DNA of 64,000 nt from Belliella aquatica (GTDB lineage Bacteria; Bacteroidota; Bacteroidia; Cytophagales; Cyclobacteriaceae): NCBI RefSeq assembly GCF_014637795.1, contig NZ_BMFD01000004.1, positions 89,014-153,013 on the forward strand, given 5' to 3'. The translations under genes were made by a program, and so were the position numbers. Positions 51,848 to 60,971 of the stretch are shown here, piece by piece; the stretch's first letter is position 1; the number at the start of each line of letters is the position of its first letter. The notes below the pieces were generated by a model. It was not told the origin of the DNA, searched no databases, and saw only the letters and a program-made list of their open reading frames with translations.

Positions 51848-54091
51848 ATGGATATAGATCATTATTTGAAAATAGCTGGAGAGCTCAATATCAAACTCAA
51901 ACAGGTAACAGATACGATTGCTTTGTTGGACGAGGGGGCGACAGTGCCTTTTATTTCTCGATATAGAAAGGAAGTCACAGGGAGTTTGGATGAAGTGCAG
52001 GTGGCTGCAATTCGAGACAGAACGCAACAATTGAGAGACTTGGACAAAAGGAGGGAAGCAATCCTCAAATCGATCAAGGAACAAGGCAAACTCTCAGAAG
52101 AACTGGAAAAGAAAATCAATGCAGCGGAGACCATGTCTTTGTTGGAAGATTTGTATTTGCCTTACAAGCCAAAGAGAAGAACTAAAGCAACAATCGCTAA
52201 GGAAAAAGGATTGGAGCCTCTCGCAACTTTGATCTTTGAGCAGCAATCCATTGATCTTGATGCAGAAGCTGAGAAGTATGTAGATGAAAGTAAGGAAGTT
52301 CCTTCGACCGAGGAAGCACTTCAGGGAGCAAGAGATATCATCGCCGAATGGGTCAACGAAAATGTGGAATTGAGGAAGAAAATGCGTGATCTCTTTATCA
52401 ATGAAGGTACATTTGTTTCTAAAGTTTTGCCAGGAAAAGAAGCTGAAGCGATTAAATATAAGGACTATTTCGATTGGTCAGAACCTGTGAAAACAGCGCC
52501 TTCGCACCGAGTGTTGGCCATGAGAAGGGGAGAAAAAGAACTTTTCTTGATGTTGGATTCTTGTCCTGAGGAATTGTCTGCCATTGCTTTGATGGAAAAA
52601 ATGATCTTGGAAGATGCTGCCAATACCTCGGTAGAGCAAGTGCGTTTGGCAATCAAAGATTGTTACAAAAGACTTCTCAAACCTTCTATGGAGACAGAAG
52701 TCAGACTTTTTACCAAAAAGAAAGCGGATGAGGATGCAATTAAGGTTTTCGCCGAGAACCTGAGACAACTCTTGCTTGCAGCACCTTTGGGAGAAAAATC
52801 AGTGATGGCAATAGACCCTGGATTTAGAACGGGTTGTAAGACAGTTTGCTTGGGACCTCAAGGGCAGTTATTGAGTTTTGATGCCATCTATCCAAACGAA
52901 CCACAGAAGCGAACTGCAGAGTCAGCTGCAACAATCAAACACTTGGTAGAGAAACACCAAATTCAAGCCATTGCTATTGGTAATGGAACTGCAAGTCGCG
53001 AGACAGAAGCATTTGTGAAAGCGATAGGTTTACCAAAAACTGTCATCGTCACGATGGTCAATGAAAGTGGAGCTTCAATCTATTCAGCTTCAGATGTAGC
53101 GAGAGAAGAGTTTCCCGATCAGGATTTGACCGTGAGAGGAGCAGTTTCGATTGGAAGAAGATTGATGGATCCTTTGGCAGAATTGGTAAAAATCGATGCC
53201 AAATCAATCGGAGTCGGTCAATATCAACACGACGTCGATCAATCAGCTTTGAAAAACTCTTTGGATGATACAGTCATGAGTTGTGTGAATGGTGTCGGTG
53301 TGGAAATCAACACAGCTTCCAAGCAACTGTTGACCTATGTGTCAGGTTTGGGGCCTGTTTTGGCTCAAAATATTGTAGCATACCGAACAGAAAATGGTCC
53401 TTTCAAAAGCAGATCTGAAATCAAGAAAGTTCCAAGGTTGGGAGATAAAGCCTATGAGCAAGCCGCAGGTTTCTTAAGAATCAGAAATGCCAAAAATCCA
53501 TTAGATTCCTCAGCAGTGCATCCTGAAAGATATGAATTGGTTGAGAAAATGGCCAAAGATATTGGGGCAAAGCTTACAGATTTGATGAGTTCGGAGGAGT
53601 TGCGATCTAAGATTATTCTGAAAAATTATGTTTCTGAGACAGTGGGTTTACCTACACTTCAGGATATTATGGAAGAACTTTCGAAACCCGGACGTGACCC
53701 AAGGGAAGGATTTGAATTATTCAGCTTTCAGGAAGGTGTGAATGAGATGAAGGATTTAAAAGTCGGCATGAAGCTGCCTGGGATTATCACGAATATCACC
53801 AAATTTGGTGCATTTGTAGACATTGGAGTTCATCAGGATGGCTTGGTGCATTTGAGCCATTTGGCAGATAAATTCATCAATGATCCCAATGAGGTTGTCA
53901 CTGTAAATCAAAAAGTGGAGGTCACTGTGATGGAAGTCGATATTCAGCGAAAGCGAATAGGTTTGAGTATGAAGTCTGATCCTTTTGCCGAGCGAGGAAA
54001 GATCAAAGCAAAAGATAAAAAAGAAGAACCAAAAGAAGCAGAGGGAGATTTAGCCGCAAAATTGGCCATGCTGAAAGGAAAATTTAGATAA
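51848..54091 (+). CDS. tex: Tex family RNA-binding protein
   Basis: A 747-residue Tex protein: N-terminal helical region with TVPFISRYRKEVTGSLDE (about 30-47), a YqgF/RNase H-like domain (MAIDPGFRTGCKTVCL), helix-hairpin-helix motifs (LGPVLAQNIVAYRTENGPFKSRSEI) and a C-terminal S1 domain (GIITNITKFGAFVDIGVHQDGLVHLS). It acts in transcription and RNA metabolism. Its stop codon is followed after three bases by RNA element copy C on the same strand, which ends in a strong terminator. Confidence 0.96.
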   Translation: MDIDHYLKIAGELNIKLKQVTDTIALLDEGATVPFISRYRKEVTGSLDEVQVAAIRDRTQQLRDLDKRREAILKSIKEQGKLSEELEKKINAAETMSLLEDLYLPYKPKRRTKATIAKEKGLEPLATLIFEQQSIDLDAEAEKYVDESKEVPSTEEALQGARDIIAEWVNENVELRKKMRDLFINEGTFVSKVLPGKEAEAIKYKDYFDWSEPVKTAPSHRVLAMRRGEKELFLMLDSCPEELSAIALMEKMILEDAANTSVEQVRLAIKDCYKRLLKPSMETEVRLFTKKKADEDAIKVFAENLRQLLLAAPLGEKSVMAIDPGFRTGCKTVCLGPQGQLLSFDAIYPNEPQKRTAESAATIKHLVEKHQIQAIAIGNGTASRETEAFVKAIGLPKTVIVTMVNESGASIYSASDVAREEFPDQDLTVRGAVSIGRRLMDPLAELVKIDAKSIGVGQYQHDVDQSALKNSLDDTVMSCVNGVGVEINTASKQLLTYVSGLGPVLAQNIVAYRTENGPFKSRSEIKKVPRLGDKAYEQAAGFLRIRNAKNPLDSSAVHPERYELVEKMAKDIGAKLTDLMSSEELRSKIILKNYVSETVGLPTLQDIMEELSKPGRDPREGFELFSFQEGVNEMKDLKVGMKLPGIITNITKFGAFVDIGVHQDGLVHLSHLADKFINDPNEVVTVNQKVEVTVMEVDIQRKRIGLSMKSDPFAERGKIKAKDKKEEPKEAEGDLAAKLAMLKGKFR

Positions 54092-54236
54092 CTTGATTAT
54101 TCGAAATGACACCATTAGGTGAATATATCAATGATAATTACGCGAATAATCGGCAACAGTCATCTGACCACAGCTGATTGAAATGAACTTCAAAAAATAT
54201 CCTAAGTAGCTACTGCTGTGAAAGCGGATATAAATT
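54092..54236 (+). ncRNA. multicopy structured RNA element, copy C
   Basis: GATT begins 3 nt after the tex stop. Closing helix TATTCG (54098-54103) with CGGATA (54225-54230, one U-G). 3' hairpin ACTT/AAGT (54187-54190/54204-54207), then the box GTAGCTACTGCTGTGAAAGC. The 5' third is close to copy A (AGGTGAATAT, TAATTA-GCGAATAAT). In copy C the closing helix has changed from CCGC/GCGG-type to TTCG/CGGA-type pairing, which supports a paired structure. A terminator follows. Confidence 0.6.
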
Positions 54237-54245
54237 AGTAATTCT

Positions 54246-54283
54246 AAAAGCCTTCAAAACAGCTGTTTTGAAGGCTTTTTTTT
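54246..54283 (+). terminator. terminator after RNA element copy C
   Basis: A perfect palindrome with arm AAAAGCCTTCAAAAC (54246-54260), loop AGCT, complementary arm (54265-54279) and a T-run. Terminates tex or the RNA element. Confidence 0.9.
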
Positions 54284-54580
54284 GAGACACTTCAGTTTTT
54301 CACAAAAAAGAAACTCCATTTGTCTAATAAAATATAATGTTGTTTACACTTTTATAGCTTTATACTATTCGTTTTATACTCCTAATCAAAAACCCACTTC
54401 CTCGATTCCTCACTTGTCTACCATGATGGAATTAACCAATAACTCAATCAACCTTTCCACTTTATTACCAGTATGGACAACTATCTCGTCAATCACAGCG
54501 GACAAGTATCTTGCGTTTTAAGTCTCACGTCTCATTTCTCACGTCTCAAATCTATTTCAGACAAATACTGTCATTATAAG
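54284..54580. other. intergenic region upstream of the S24 unit
   Basis: No gene. It is AT-rich, with CAATAACTCAATCAACC-type and GTCTCACGTCTCATTTCTCAC phrases (54425-54455, 54518-54552). The promoter/operator region follows. Confidence 0.5.
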
Positions 54581-54620
54581 GTTTATTTAATAAACATATA
54601 GATGTTATTTAAAATAACAT
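54581..54620 (+). promoter_or_regulatory. paired palindromic operators upstream of the S24 repressor unit
   Basis: Two perfect palindromes: GTTTATTTAATAAAC (54581-54595) and ATGTTATTTAAAATAACAT (54602-54620). Their centres are 23 bp apart, about two helical turns. They lie 34-73 bp upstream of the first ATG of the two-gene unit that encodes an XRE-type repressor, so autoregulation is likely (inference). Confidence 0.65.
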
Positions 54621-54653
54621 TATTATCTTAGCTCTTGTTAAATCAATAAAGCT

Positions 54654-54899
54654 ATGGAAGACATCACAAAAATCAGCCTCACACAAAAGACCTTGCCATC
54701 AGGGAATTGTCAAGTGAAATTTTTTATTGAAGACGAGCAAAAGCCACAATACGGATATTTGTTGGTCAATGAACCCAAGTCAGTCGGAGAGATATTGGAA
54801 GAGATCAAAAGTAGGATGGAGCAGCGCAGAATGGCAAATCCATTTTCAGTAAAGCAGCCGCTTAAAGACGATCATAATTTCTATCTTTATTCAGCTTAA
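54654..54899 (+). CDS. small hypothetical protein upstream of an S24 repressor
   Basis: An 81-residue, charged, soluble product (KISLTQKTLPSGNCQVKFFIEDEQKPQYGYLLVNEPKSVGEILEEI). No signal or membrane segment. It ends 11 nt before the repressor start and shares the palindrome-bearing upstream region, so the two are likely cotranscribed. The family is unknown; it may be a small partner or modulator of the repressor (speculative). Confidence 0.6.
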   Translation: MEDITKISLTQKTLPSGNCQVKFFIEDEQKPQYGYLLVNEPKSVGEILEEIKSRMEQRRMANPFSVKQPLKDDHNFYLYSA

Positions 54900-54910
54900 T
54901 CTTACTGCTT

Positions 54911-55690
54911 ATGTTCCTGTCCAAAAACATCAAATTCCTGCGTACATCTCAAAATATCACGCAAGCTGAACTTTGCGAAAAGCTAGGTGTACAGCGATCG
55001 ATGATCTCTGCCTACGAAGATGGTCGCTCGGAGCCGAAGTTGTCTTCCTTGACCGTAATCGCGGAATTGTTTGATGTGACGATGGACGAGTTGCTTTACC
55101 ATGATATTCAGGAGAAGGGAAGGAAGGCTATCCAAAATAGGTCAACTAAAATACTTACCATTGCTGTAAATGAAGATGATCAGGAAAATATTACCATGGT
55201 AGGTCAAAAAGCTTCGGCAGGCTACCTCAATGGTTTTGCTGATCCGGAATACATGGAATCATTACCTCAGTTCAGATTACCAAATCTATCAACCAATCAA
55301 ACTTACAGAGCATTTGAGATTGCAGGAGACAGTATGCTGCCTTTGGTCCCAGGAACATTGATCATTGGTGGATATGTAGAGCAATTGAAGGATATCAAAA
55401 GTGGCAAGACATATATCTTGGTCACCACAACAGAAGGGGTAGTTTACAAACGTGTTTTTAACTACCTGTCTGAGAATGGCAAATTATTTTTAGTATCGGA
55501 CAACGAACATTACAAACCTTATGAAATAAAAGGCGAGGATGTGATGGAAGTATGGGAAGCACGAGCATTTATCAGCACAGATTTCCCCAATCCCAAAGAC
55601 CGCAATAACCCTATCACCAATGAAGATCTTTCCAAAATGATTTTAGATCTGAAAACTGAAATTGTGAAAATGAAGGGTGAGAAATTATAA
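54911..55690 (+). CDS. XRE-family repressor with S24 (LexA-like) peptidase domain
   Basis: A 259-residue protein: an HTH_3 DNA-binding domain (about 5-62, LRTSQNITQAELCEKLGVQRSMIS) and a C-terminal S24 domain. The catalytic dyad is visible as Ser 141 in IAGDSMLPLVPGTL and Lys 180 in GVVYKRV. The Ala103-Gly104 pair in QKASAGYL is a candidate self-cleavage site. This suggests a repressor inactivated by RecA-stimulated autoproteolysis, as in phage CI and LexA. No prophage or error-prone polymerase gene is next to it. Confidence 0.88.
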   Translation: MFLSKNIKFLRTSQNITQAELCEKLGVQRSMISAYEDGRSEPKLSSLTVIAELFDVTMDELLYHDIQEKGRKAIQNRSTKILTIAVNEDDQENITMVGQKASAGYLNGFADPEYMESLPQFRLPNLSTNQTYRAFEIAGDSMLPLVPGTLIIGGYVEQLKDIKSGKTYILVTTTEGVVYKRVFNYLSENGKLFLVSDNEHYKPYEIKGEDVMEVWEARAFISTDFPNPKDRNNPITNEDLSKMILDLKTEIVKMKGEKL

Positions 55691-55697
55691 ATAGTGA

Positions 55698-56648
55698 AAA
55701 TGACTACCATGTCACCTCGATCCCGAAAGCATTCGGGAGAGAGGTCTCGTCCTATTAATTACACAAAAGAGTATGATAAGGAAATTAGAGTAAAAAGTAC
55801 ACTTCGAGATTTCTCCCTTTGGTCGAAATGACTACTACGTCACCTCGACGCAAGGAGAGGTCTCGTCTTATTAATTATACTAAATAATATCATAAAGAAG
55901 TTAGAGTAAAAAATACATTTCGAGATTTCTCCCTTTGGTCGAAATGACCTCCATGTCACCTCGAAGCAAGGAGAGGTCTCGTCTTATTAATTATACTAAA
56001 TAATATCATAAAGAAATTAGAGTATAAAATACATTTCGAGATTTCTCCCTCTGGTCGAAATGACCTCCATGTCACCTCGAAGCAAGGAGAGGTCTCGTCT
56101 TATTAATTATACTAAATAATATCATAAAGAAGTTAGAGTAAAAAGTACATTTCGAGATTTCTCCCTTTGGTCGAAATGACCTCCATGTCACCTCGACCCT
56201 ATGAGAGGTCTCGTCCTATTAATTACACAGAAGAGTATCATAGAGAAGTTGGAGTATAAAATACACTTCGAGATTTCTCCCCCTGGTCGAAATGACCTCC
56301 ATGTCACCTCGACGCGAGGAGAGGTCTCGTCCTATTAATTACACAAAAAAGTATGATAAGGAAATTAGAGTATAAAATACACTTCGAGATTTCTCCCTCT
56401 GGTCGAAATGACCTCCATGTCACCTCGACGCAAGGAGAGGTCTCGTCCTATTAATTACACTAAATAATATCATAAAGAAGTTAGAGTAAAAAGTACACCA
56501 CGAGATTTCTCCCTCTGGTCGAAATGATCTCCATGTCACCTCGACGCGAGGAGAGGTCTCGTCCTATTAATTACACTAAATAATATCATAAAGAAGTTAG
56601 AGTAAAAAGTACATTTCGAGATTTCTCCCTCTGGTCGAAATGACTGCA
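55698..56648. repeat. tandem array of eight 116-bp palindromic (REP-like) units
   Basis: GTCACCTCGA recurs at 55711, 55839, 55955, 56071, 56187, 56303, 56419 and 56535; all but the first interval are 116 bp. Each unit has an imperfect palindrome of about 60 bp, with CGAGATTTCTCC opposite GGAGAGGTCTCG and GTCGAAATGAC opposite GTCACCTCGAC, and about 56 bp of AT-rich spacer. The first unit carries an extra CCCGAAAGCATTCGGGA hairpin. The palindrome resembles the dispersed GTCATTTCGA-GAGAAATCTC repeats of Bacteroidota. It contains no genes. Confidence 0.9.
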
Positions 56649-56650
56649 AT

Positions 56651-56678
56651 AAAAAAAGCCAACTTTCGTCGGCTTTTT
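56651..56678 (-). terminator. terminator downstream of the OmpA-like lipoprotein gene
   Basis: AAAAAGCCAAC / GTCGGCTTTTT stem with one mismatch around TTTC, about 25 nt past the stop on the minus strand. Confidence 0.78.
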
Positions 56679-56701
56679 ATTCAATCTATAAATAAGTTGG
56701 A

Positions 56702-57382
56702 TTAATTTTTAATCTCTCCTTTTTCAGCTTTTTCTACTAATTCATCATTAGCAGTAATCAAGATCTCTACTCTTCTATTTTTAGCTCTTCCTTCGTCAGT
56801 TTCATTCGAAGCTACAGGCTTGTCAAATGAATATCCGATGGTTACCATTCTTGGATCTTCAATTCCTTGCATCTTCAAATAATTTCTTACTGATGCAGCT
56901 CTTTTTTCAGATAGATCTAAATTGTAGTTATATGCGCCTCTATTATCAGTATGGCCTTCAATAGAAAGATCTGTATCAGGATACTCTTTAAGAATCTCGG
57001 CAAATTTCATGATGTTTTCTTGCGCTTGTGGTGTCAATGAAAACGAATCAAAACCAAATAGAATCCCTGAATCGAAAGTCAATTTAATGGCTTCACCAAC
57101 TCTTTCTACTTCAGCGTCTTTGACTTCATCTTCGATTTTTTTGGCCTGCTTATCCATGTAGATACCAATTGCAGCACCTGCAGCACCACCTACGATGGCT
57201 CCAATAGCTGCACCTTTTCCAGCTTCACCACTTTTATTTCCGATAACAGCACCAATAGCTCCACCGGTACCTCCTCCGATTGCAACTCCCTTTTCCGTGT
57301 TATTCCAGCTAGCACAGCTGAACAAAAATACCGCACCCAAAATTTGAGCGAAAACACTTTTCATAGACTTTAGATTTTTCAT
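56702..57382 (-). CDS. OmpA family lipoprotein with glycine zipper
   Basis: A 226-residue protein: signal peptide with lipobox LFSC (Cys 23), a glycine-zipper membrane segment (GGGTGGAIGAVIGNKSGEAG...GAAGAAIGIYM, about 36-78), and a C-terminal OmpA peptidoglycan-binding domain (LSIEGHTDNRGAYNYNLDLSEKRAASVRNYL, and NRRVEI). It likely tethers the outer membrane to the cell wall. Lies 16 nt downstream of an unrelated hypothetical gene. Confidence 0.92.
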   Translation of the reverse strand: MKNLKSMKSVFAQILGAVFLFSCASWNNTEKGVAIGGGTGGAIGAVIGNKSGEAGKGAAIGAIVGGAAGAAIGIYMDKQAKKIEDEVKDAEVERVGEAIKLTFDSGILFGFDSFSLTPQAQENIMKFAEILKEYPDTDLSIEGHTDNRGAYNYNLDLSEKRAASVRNYLKMQGIEDPRMVTIGYSFDKPVASNETDEGRAKNRRVEILITANDELVEKAEKGEIKN

Positions 57383-57398
57383 AATAAATAATACTTGG

Positions 57399-58157
57399 TT
57401 ATAGTTTTAAAAATCCTTCCTTGATTTTCGAAACGGCATCATAGGAAGAATCAATGTTATAGATACCTTTCCCAAATTCATGCCAAAAACCATCACCGCA
57501 GTCTATGAAAGTTCCTCTTTTACTTGGTTTGCCTTCCCTAGCCTTGTCGTAGTCATAATCAGGTAAAAAAACATAGGATAATAATTCTTTTGTTTTTTCC
57601 CAATTCAGTTCTTTCTCCTTTCCATTGATCGTTGCAAGCGCTTTTCTGATAGAAAATTTCATGGTTAAAGCAATTTCCAAAGTTTCTTCATGATCGATCT
57701 TTAGAAAATTAATGATCAAAGGGGCTTCTTTTTTACTCGTTTCATAAATGGCCTGAATGATTTCTTGTGACATATATTGCCATTCCTCTTGATTTAAAGG
57801 GACTGTTCTTGTGATTTTTCCATGCAAGTCTTTTGCTAACAATCTCACACCTCCCTCTTCGTCGTCAAGTTTCTTATTCGACCATTTTGAAGTAGCGTAT
57901 AAATTTTTCAATGGCTTCTCCCAAGCTTGATGCAATTCACCAACATAGTTGTAGTTGTCCTCCAAAGTAAACCCCTCATCCAAAATTTCTTCATCACTCA
58001 TGTCCTCACGATGGGTATATTCCAAATCAAGTTGGATATTGAGAAAAGTTTTTTCAAAGCTGATTTTCAACTTAAACGTATGACTAAATGGTGGAGGAAT
58101 ACTCCCTGAGTCAAAATCTATTTCAATTCTTGTTAGGTCTTCTGTCTTTAAATGCAT
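57399..58157 (-). CDS. hypothetical protein, 252 residues
   Basis: A soluble acidic protein without signal peptide or membrane segment. The N-terminal half is strand-rich (FKLKISFEKTFLNIQLDLEYTHRE), a Glu/Asp-rich segment follows (MSDEEILDEGFTLEDNYNY), and the C-terminal half has helix-strand alternation with KKEAPLIINFLKI and FIDCGDGFWHEFGKGIYN. The family is not recognised. It precedes the OmpA-like lipoprotein by 16 nt and may be cotranscribed with it. Confidence 0.7.
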   Translation of the reverse strand: MHLKTEDLTRIEIDFDSGSIPPPFSHTFKLKISFEKTFLNIQLDLEYTHREDMSDEEILDEGFTLEDNYNYVGELHQAWEKPLKNLYATSKWSNKKLDDEEGGVRLLAKDLHGKITRTVPLNQEEWQYMSQEIIQAIYETSKKEAPLIINFLKIDHEETLEIALTMKFSIRKALATINGKEKELNWEKTKELLSYVFLPDYDYDKAREGKPSKRGTFIDCGDGFWHEFGKGIYNIDSSYDAVSKIKEGFLKL

Positions 58158-58312
58158 TTTCTGTAAGGTTAAATAGGAATTGGTTGATTAGGTTTCTAGG
58201 TTGAAGTTGTAGTTATAAACCGTAAAATCAGTTCCTCAATTTTAGGCTCTTTTTGACTTGTTATGTAGTAAGCTTTTTATTCGTCAAGTTGTGTAATCTA
58301 TTGTCTCGCGTC

Positions 58313-59050
58313 TCATTTCTCTTCAAAAGTTTTAGAAGAATTCGCTACCATTCGATTGATTTCATCCATTTCGGATTTGCTCAAATCTCGCCACTCTCCT
58401 AAAGGTAAATCAAGCTGTATGTTCATAATTCGGACACGCTTAAGTCTTGTTACCTCGTAACCCAAATACTCACACATTCTACGAATCTGTCTGTTGAGGC
58501 CTTGGGTAAGGATGATGTTGAATTTATTTTTTCCGATCTTTTTTACCTCACACTTTTTGGTGATGGTGTCTAAAATAGGAACTCCATTTCCCATCTTTTC
58601 CAAAAACTCAAAAGTAATTGGCTTATTGACGGTGACGATATACTCTTTTTCGTGATTATTTCCTGCCCTCAGTATTTTGTTGACGATATCTCCATCACTT
58701 GTTAATAAGATGAGCCCTTCGCTCGGCTTGTCCAATCTTCCGATTGGAAAAATCCTTTTAGGGTGCTTGATGTAATCTATAATATTATCCTTTTCTGCTT
58801 TGATATCTGTCGTACAGACTATTCCAACGGGTTTGTTGAATGCGATATATACAAAATCATCTTTTGGAGGACTGATCAATTTTCCGTCAACTCGAACTTC
58901 ATCACCAGGAAAAACCTTCGTTCCCATCTCAGGAACTTTGCCATTGATGGTCACTTTTCCTTGTTCTATAAGCTTGTCGGCTCCTCTTCTTGAGCAAAAA
59001 CCCACTTCGCTGAGATATTTGTTGACCCTTGTCGCTTGTGATTCATTCAT
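58313..59050 (-). CDS. 23S rRNA pseudouridine synthase, RluF/RluB type
   Basis: Isomerises a specific uridine in rRNA. An N-terminal S4 domain ([29 protein letters not shown], about 8-36) is followed by the TruA/RsuA-like catalytic domain with the Asp in [21 protein letters not shown] and the [20 protein letters not shown] block. The frame is open to an ATG at 59110, but the ATG at 59050 starts where relatives do, and a TAAATTTG box lies 5 nt upstream of it. Most similar in character to RluF (U2604), with RluB possible. Confidence 0.9.
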   Translation of the reverse strand: MNESQATRVNKYLSEVGFCSRRGADKLIEQGKVTINGKVPEMGTKVFPGDEVRVDGKLISPPKDDFVYIAFNKPVGIVCTTDIKAEKDNIIDYIKHPKRIFPIGRLDKPSEGLILLTSDGDIVNKILRAGNNHEKEYIVTVNKPITFEFLEKMGNGVPILDTITKKCEVKKIGKNKFNIILTQGLNRQIRRMCEYLGYEVTRLKRVRIMNIQLDLPLGEWRDLSKSEMDEINRMVANSSKTFEEK

Positions 59051-59055
59051 CGATG

Positions 59056-59063
59056 CAAATTTA
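59056..59063 (-). promoter_or_regulatory. -7 promoter element of the pseudouridine synthase gene
   Basis: TAAATTTG on the minus strand matches TAnnTTTG and ends 5 nt before the ATG at 59050. This suggests a transcript with little or no leader. Confidence 0.45.
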
Positions 59064-59246
59064 GACCTAATTTTCGCATATTCTGAATCTTTACATAAGA
59101 ATCCCATCATCTCATTCTATTCCATACTAGATTTGATAACGCTTCTTAAAACTTATCAAGAATACTTACCATTTGCATCATTTTCTTTTGTTTGATCCCT
59201 ATAATTTTTTTAAATTAATTCTTAATAAATCACAAAATAACGCACT

Positions 59247-59678
59247 ATGGAAAACAAGAATTTTAAGTCTGTTGGAATTTGGTTGGATCAGTCCAAAGCC
59301 CATTTTATAGGTTTCGAGGAAGGTGAGGCTACGTTTATAGAAACACTCATTTCCCCCCACGAAAGAATAAAGCGTGAGGAAGGTGAAGAGAATGATACTT
59401 CAAGGTTTTCTCCAAATCCTTCATATTTGTCAAATAACGAGTATCGAAAAAATAACATCACCCAAAACGAACTGAATGAATATTATAAGATGCTAGAAGA
59501 CAAAATTGGTAAGTTTGATGATATCCTTCTTTTTGGACCTGGAACAGCTAAAGATCAATTCAAAAACAGGTTAGGAGAGAATAAAGCATTCGGTAAAAAA
59601 TGGATTTCTGTACAGAATGCTGATAAAATGACCGATAATCAGCTTTTGGCTTTTGTAAGAGAGTTTTATAAAAGTTGA
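59247..59678 (+). CDS. eRF1 domain-like small protein
   Basis: A 143-residue cytosolic protein starting SVGIWLDQSKAHFIGFEEGEA, then a charged low-complexity linker (about 48-72), then ILLFGPGTAKDQFKNRLGEN and a C-terminal helix. The FGPGTAKDQF segment resembles the third domain of eRF1/Pelota and the bacterial proteins annotated as translational-machinery or host-attachment-like. Together with the baeRF protein at 24703 it is the second eRF1-related product in the window. Function unproven; a stress-related ribosome role is speculative. Confidence 0.62.
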   Translation: MENKNFKSVGIWLDQSKAHFIGFEEGEATFIETLISPHERIKREEGEENDTSRFSPNPSYLSNNEYRKNNITQNELNEYYKMLEDKIGKFDDILLFGPGTAKDQFKNRLGENKAFGKKWISVQNADKMTDNQLLAFVREFYKS

Positions 59679-59690
59679 TAAATAGACTAT

Positions 59691-59742
59691 TAAGCCTTCG
59701 CGTTCTTTTAAATCATAATATTTACTTTTATGCGAAGGCTTA
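59691..59742. repeat. inverted repeat between convergent genes
   Basis: TAAGCCTTCGC (59691-59701) pairs with GCGAAGGCTTA (59732-59742) around a 30-nt AT-rich loop. It lies between genes ending at 59678 and 59753 and could end transcription of both, though the long loop is not typical. Confidence 0.6.
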
Positions 59743-59752
59743 TAGAATTTCA

Positions 59753-60943
59753 TTAACTCAATAAATCAACTTCTTTAAATTTGATATACTTCTCCAAGTC
59801 ATCGTGAAGGATATCCCGCAATTCCTTTTCATTCTCTTTCCTCGTCTCGGTGAAAAGAAACCCAAAAACTCCAAATTGATTTAAAGGATATTTTCTTACA
59901 TGAAGTGGATTTTCAAAATCATTAGCAATCGCCTCATAATCGAATGATTCAATTTCTTCCAATTTGAATTTGGCCTGCTTGTCTAGAAGAATTAGACTGT
60001 ATTTTTTATCTTTTCTGTTTTGGAAAATTGCTTTCCAATCAGGTTTTTTGGACTCAAAGAAATATTGATAGGAATTCACACCGTAAGCAAACCAAGTCAA
60101 ATCAGCAGTCGTACACCAACCTCCAAATCGCATAGGGTTGACCTCAATTGGGATAATTTTACCGGTTGAATCCACACGTATTTCGATATGCAAGGGGAAA
60201 TTTCTGATCGTCTTCTTACTTCCAATGGCACGCAAAAACTCCATCAATTGATCATGAAGTTGATTGATGACTTCCTCCGAACTATAATACCAACGGTCGC
60301 TGACATCTTTTTCGGAGATAAAGACATGATGAAGGATATTTAGGATAACAGGCTCTCCATTTTTATCGAAATAGCAATCAAAAGCGTATTCTTCCCCTCG
60401 AATATATTCCTCCAATAGAAAATCCGTATTGTCAATGACCTCTTTTGGATAAAGTGCTTGCGTGTTTTTTATCTCTTGTTGAATTTCAGCTACAGTCTGT
60501 GGCCAATCATCGGCATGATCAACTTTGTGTACAGCGATGCTGAAAAAACCCACAGCAGGTTTTACAATCAAAGGAAATTTCAATTCTGAAACATCTAATG
60601 ATTCCAATTCACCAAATGGAACTGATTGAAAAAAGTAATCAGGGTAAATATCTTTGATCAACTGCCTGAATTTGTATTTATTCTTAAAAAGTTCAATCAA
60701 CTGAGGGAATCTCGTGCCGCTTGCATTTCGCTGAACCCAGCTTATGGAGTTTTCTGAGTTCGTATAGATGGAGATTTCTTCATTTTCTTGAATCTGAGCT
60801 TTTGCAGCATCCTCAGAAATCCAGTTGATGTTTCGGTTTTTAGCCAATTCCTTAGCCTCGGATGTTGCAACTACTGGAAATTGAAATTGCTCAATGGTTT
60901 CTAAAAGAAAATCGGAAACAAATGGGTAATCTAATAAAATCAT
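59753..60943 (-). CDS. ATP-grasp enzyme of unknown substrate
   Basis: A 396-residue ATP-grasp-fold protein: an N-terminal Rossmann-like region, the ATP-binding Lys in FPLIVKPAVGFFSIAV (about 125-140), the Glu pair in FLLEEYIRGEEYAFDCYFD and the metal-ligand block IPIEVNPMRFGGWC. Such enzymes ligate a carboxylate to an amine or thiol. Neither substrate nor pathway is shown by the neighbours. It lies 28 nt downstream of the DUF2141 gene on the same strand. Confidence 0.85.
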   Translation of the reverse strand: MILLDYPFVSDFLLETIEQFQFPVVATSEAKELAKNRNINWISEDAAKAQIQENEEISIYTNSENSISWVQRNASGTRFPQLIELFKNKYKFRQLIKDIYPDYFFQSVPFGELESLDVSELKFPLIVKPAVGFFSIAVHKVDHADDWPQTVAEIQQEIKNTQALYPKEVIDNTDFLLEEYIRGEEYAFDCYFDKNGEPVILNILHHVFISEKDVSDRWYYSSEEVINQLHDQLMEFLRAIGSKKTIRNFPLHIEIRVDSTGKIIPIEVNPMRFGGWCTTADLTWFAYGVNSYQYFFESKKPDWKAIFQNRKDKKYSLILLDKQAKFKLEEIESFDYEAIANDFENPLHVRKYPLNQFGVFGFLFTETRKENEKELRDILHDDLEKYIKFKEVDLLS

Positions 60944-60971
60944 ATGGGGGAATTTTCCTGTAAAGGTAATA

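Noticed and set aside
55711-56645. possible CRISPR array
   Set aside because: Units are 116 bp and conserved throughout, with no unique spacers and no cas genes nearby; it is a tandem palindromic repeat.
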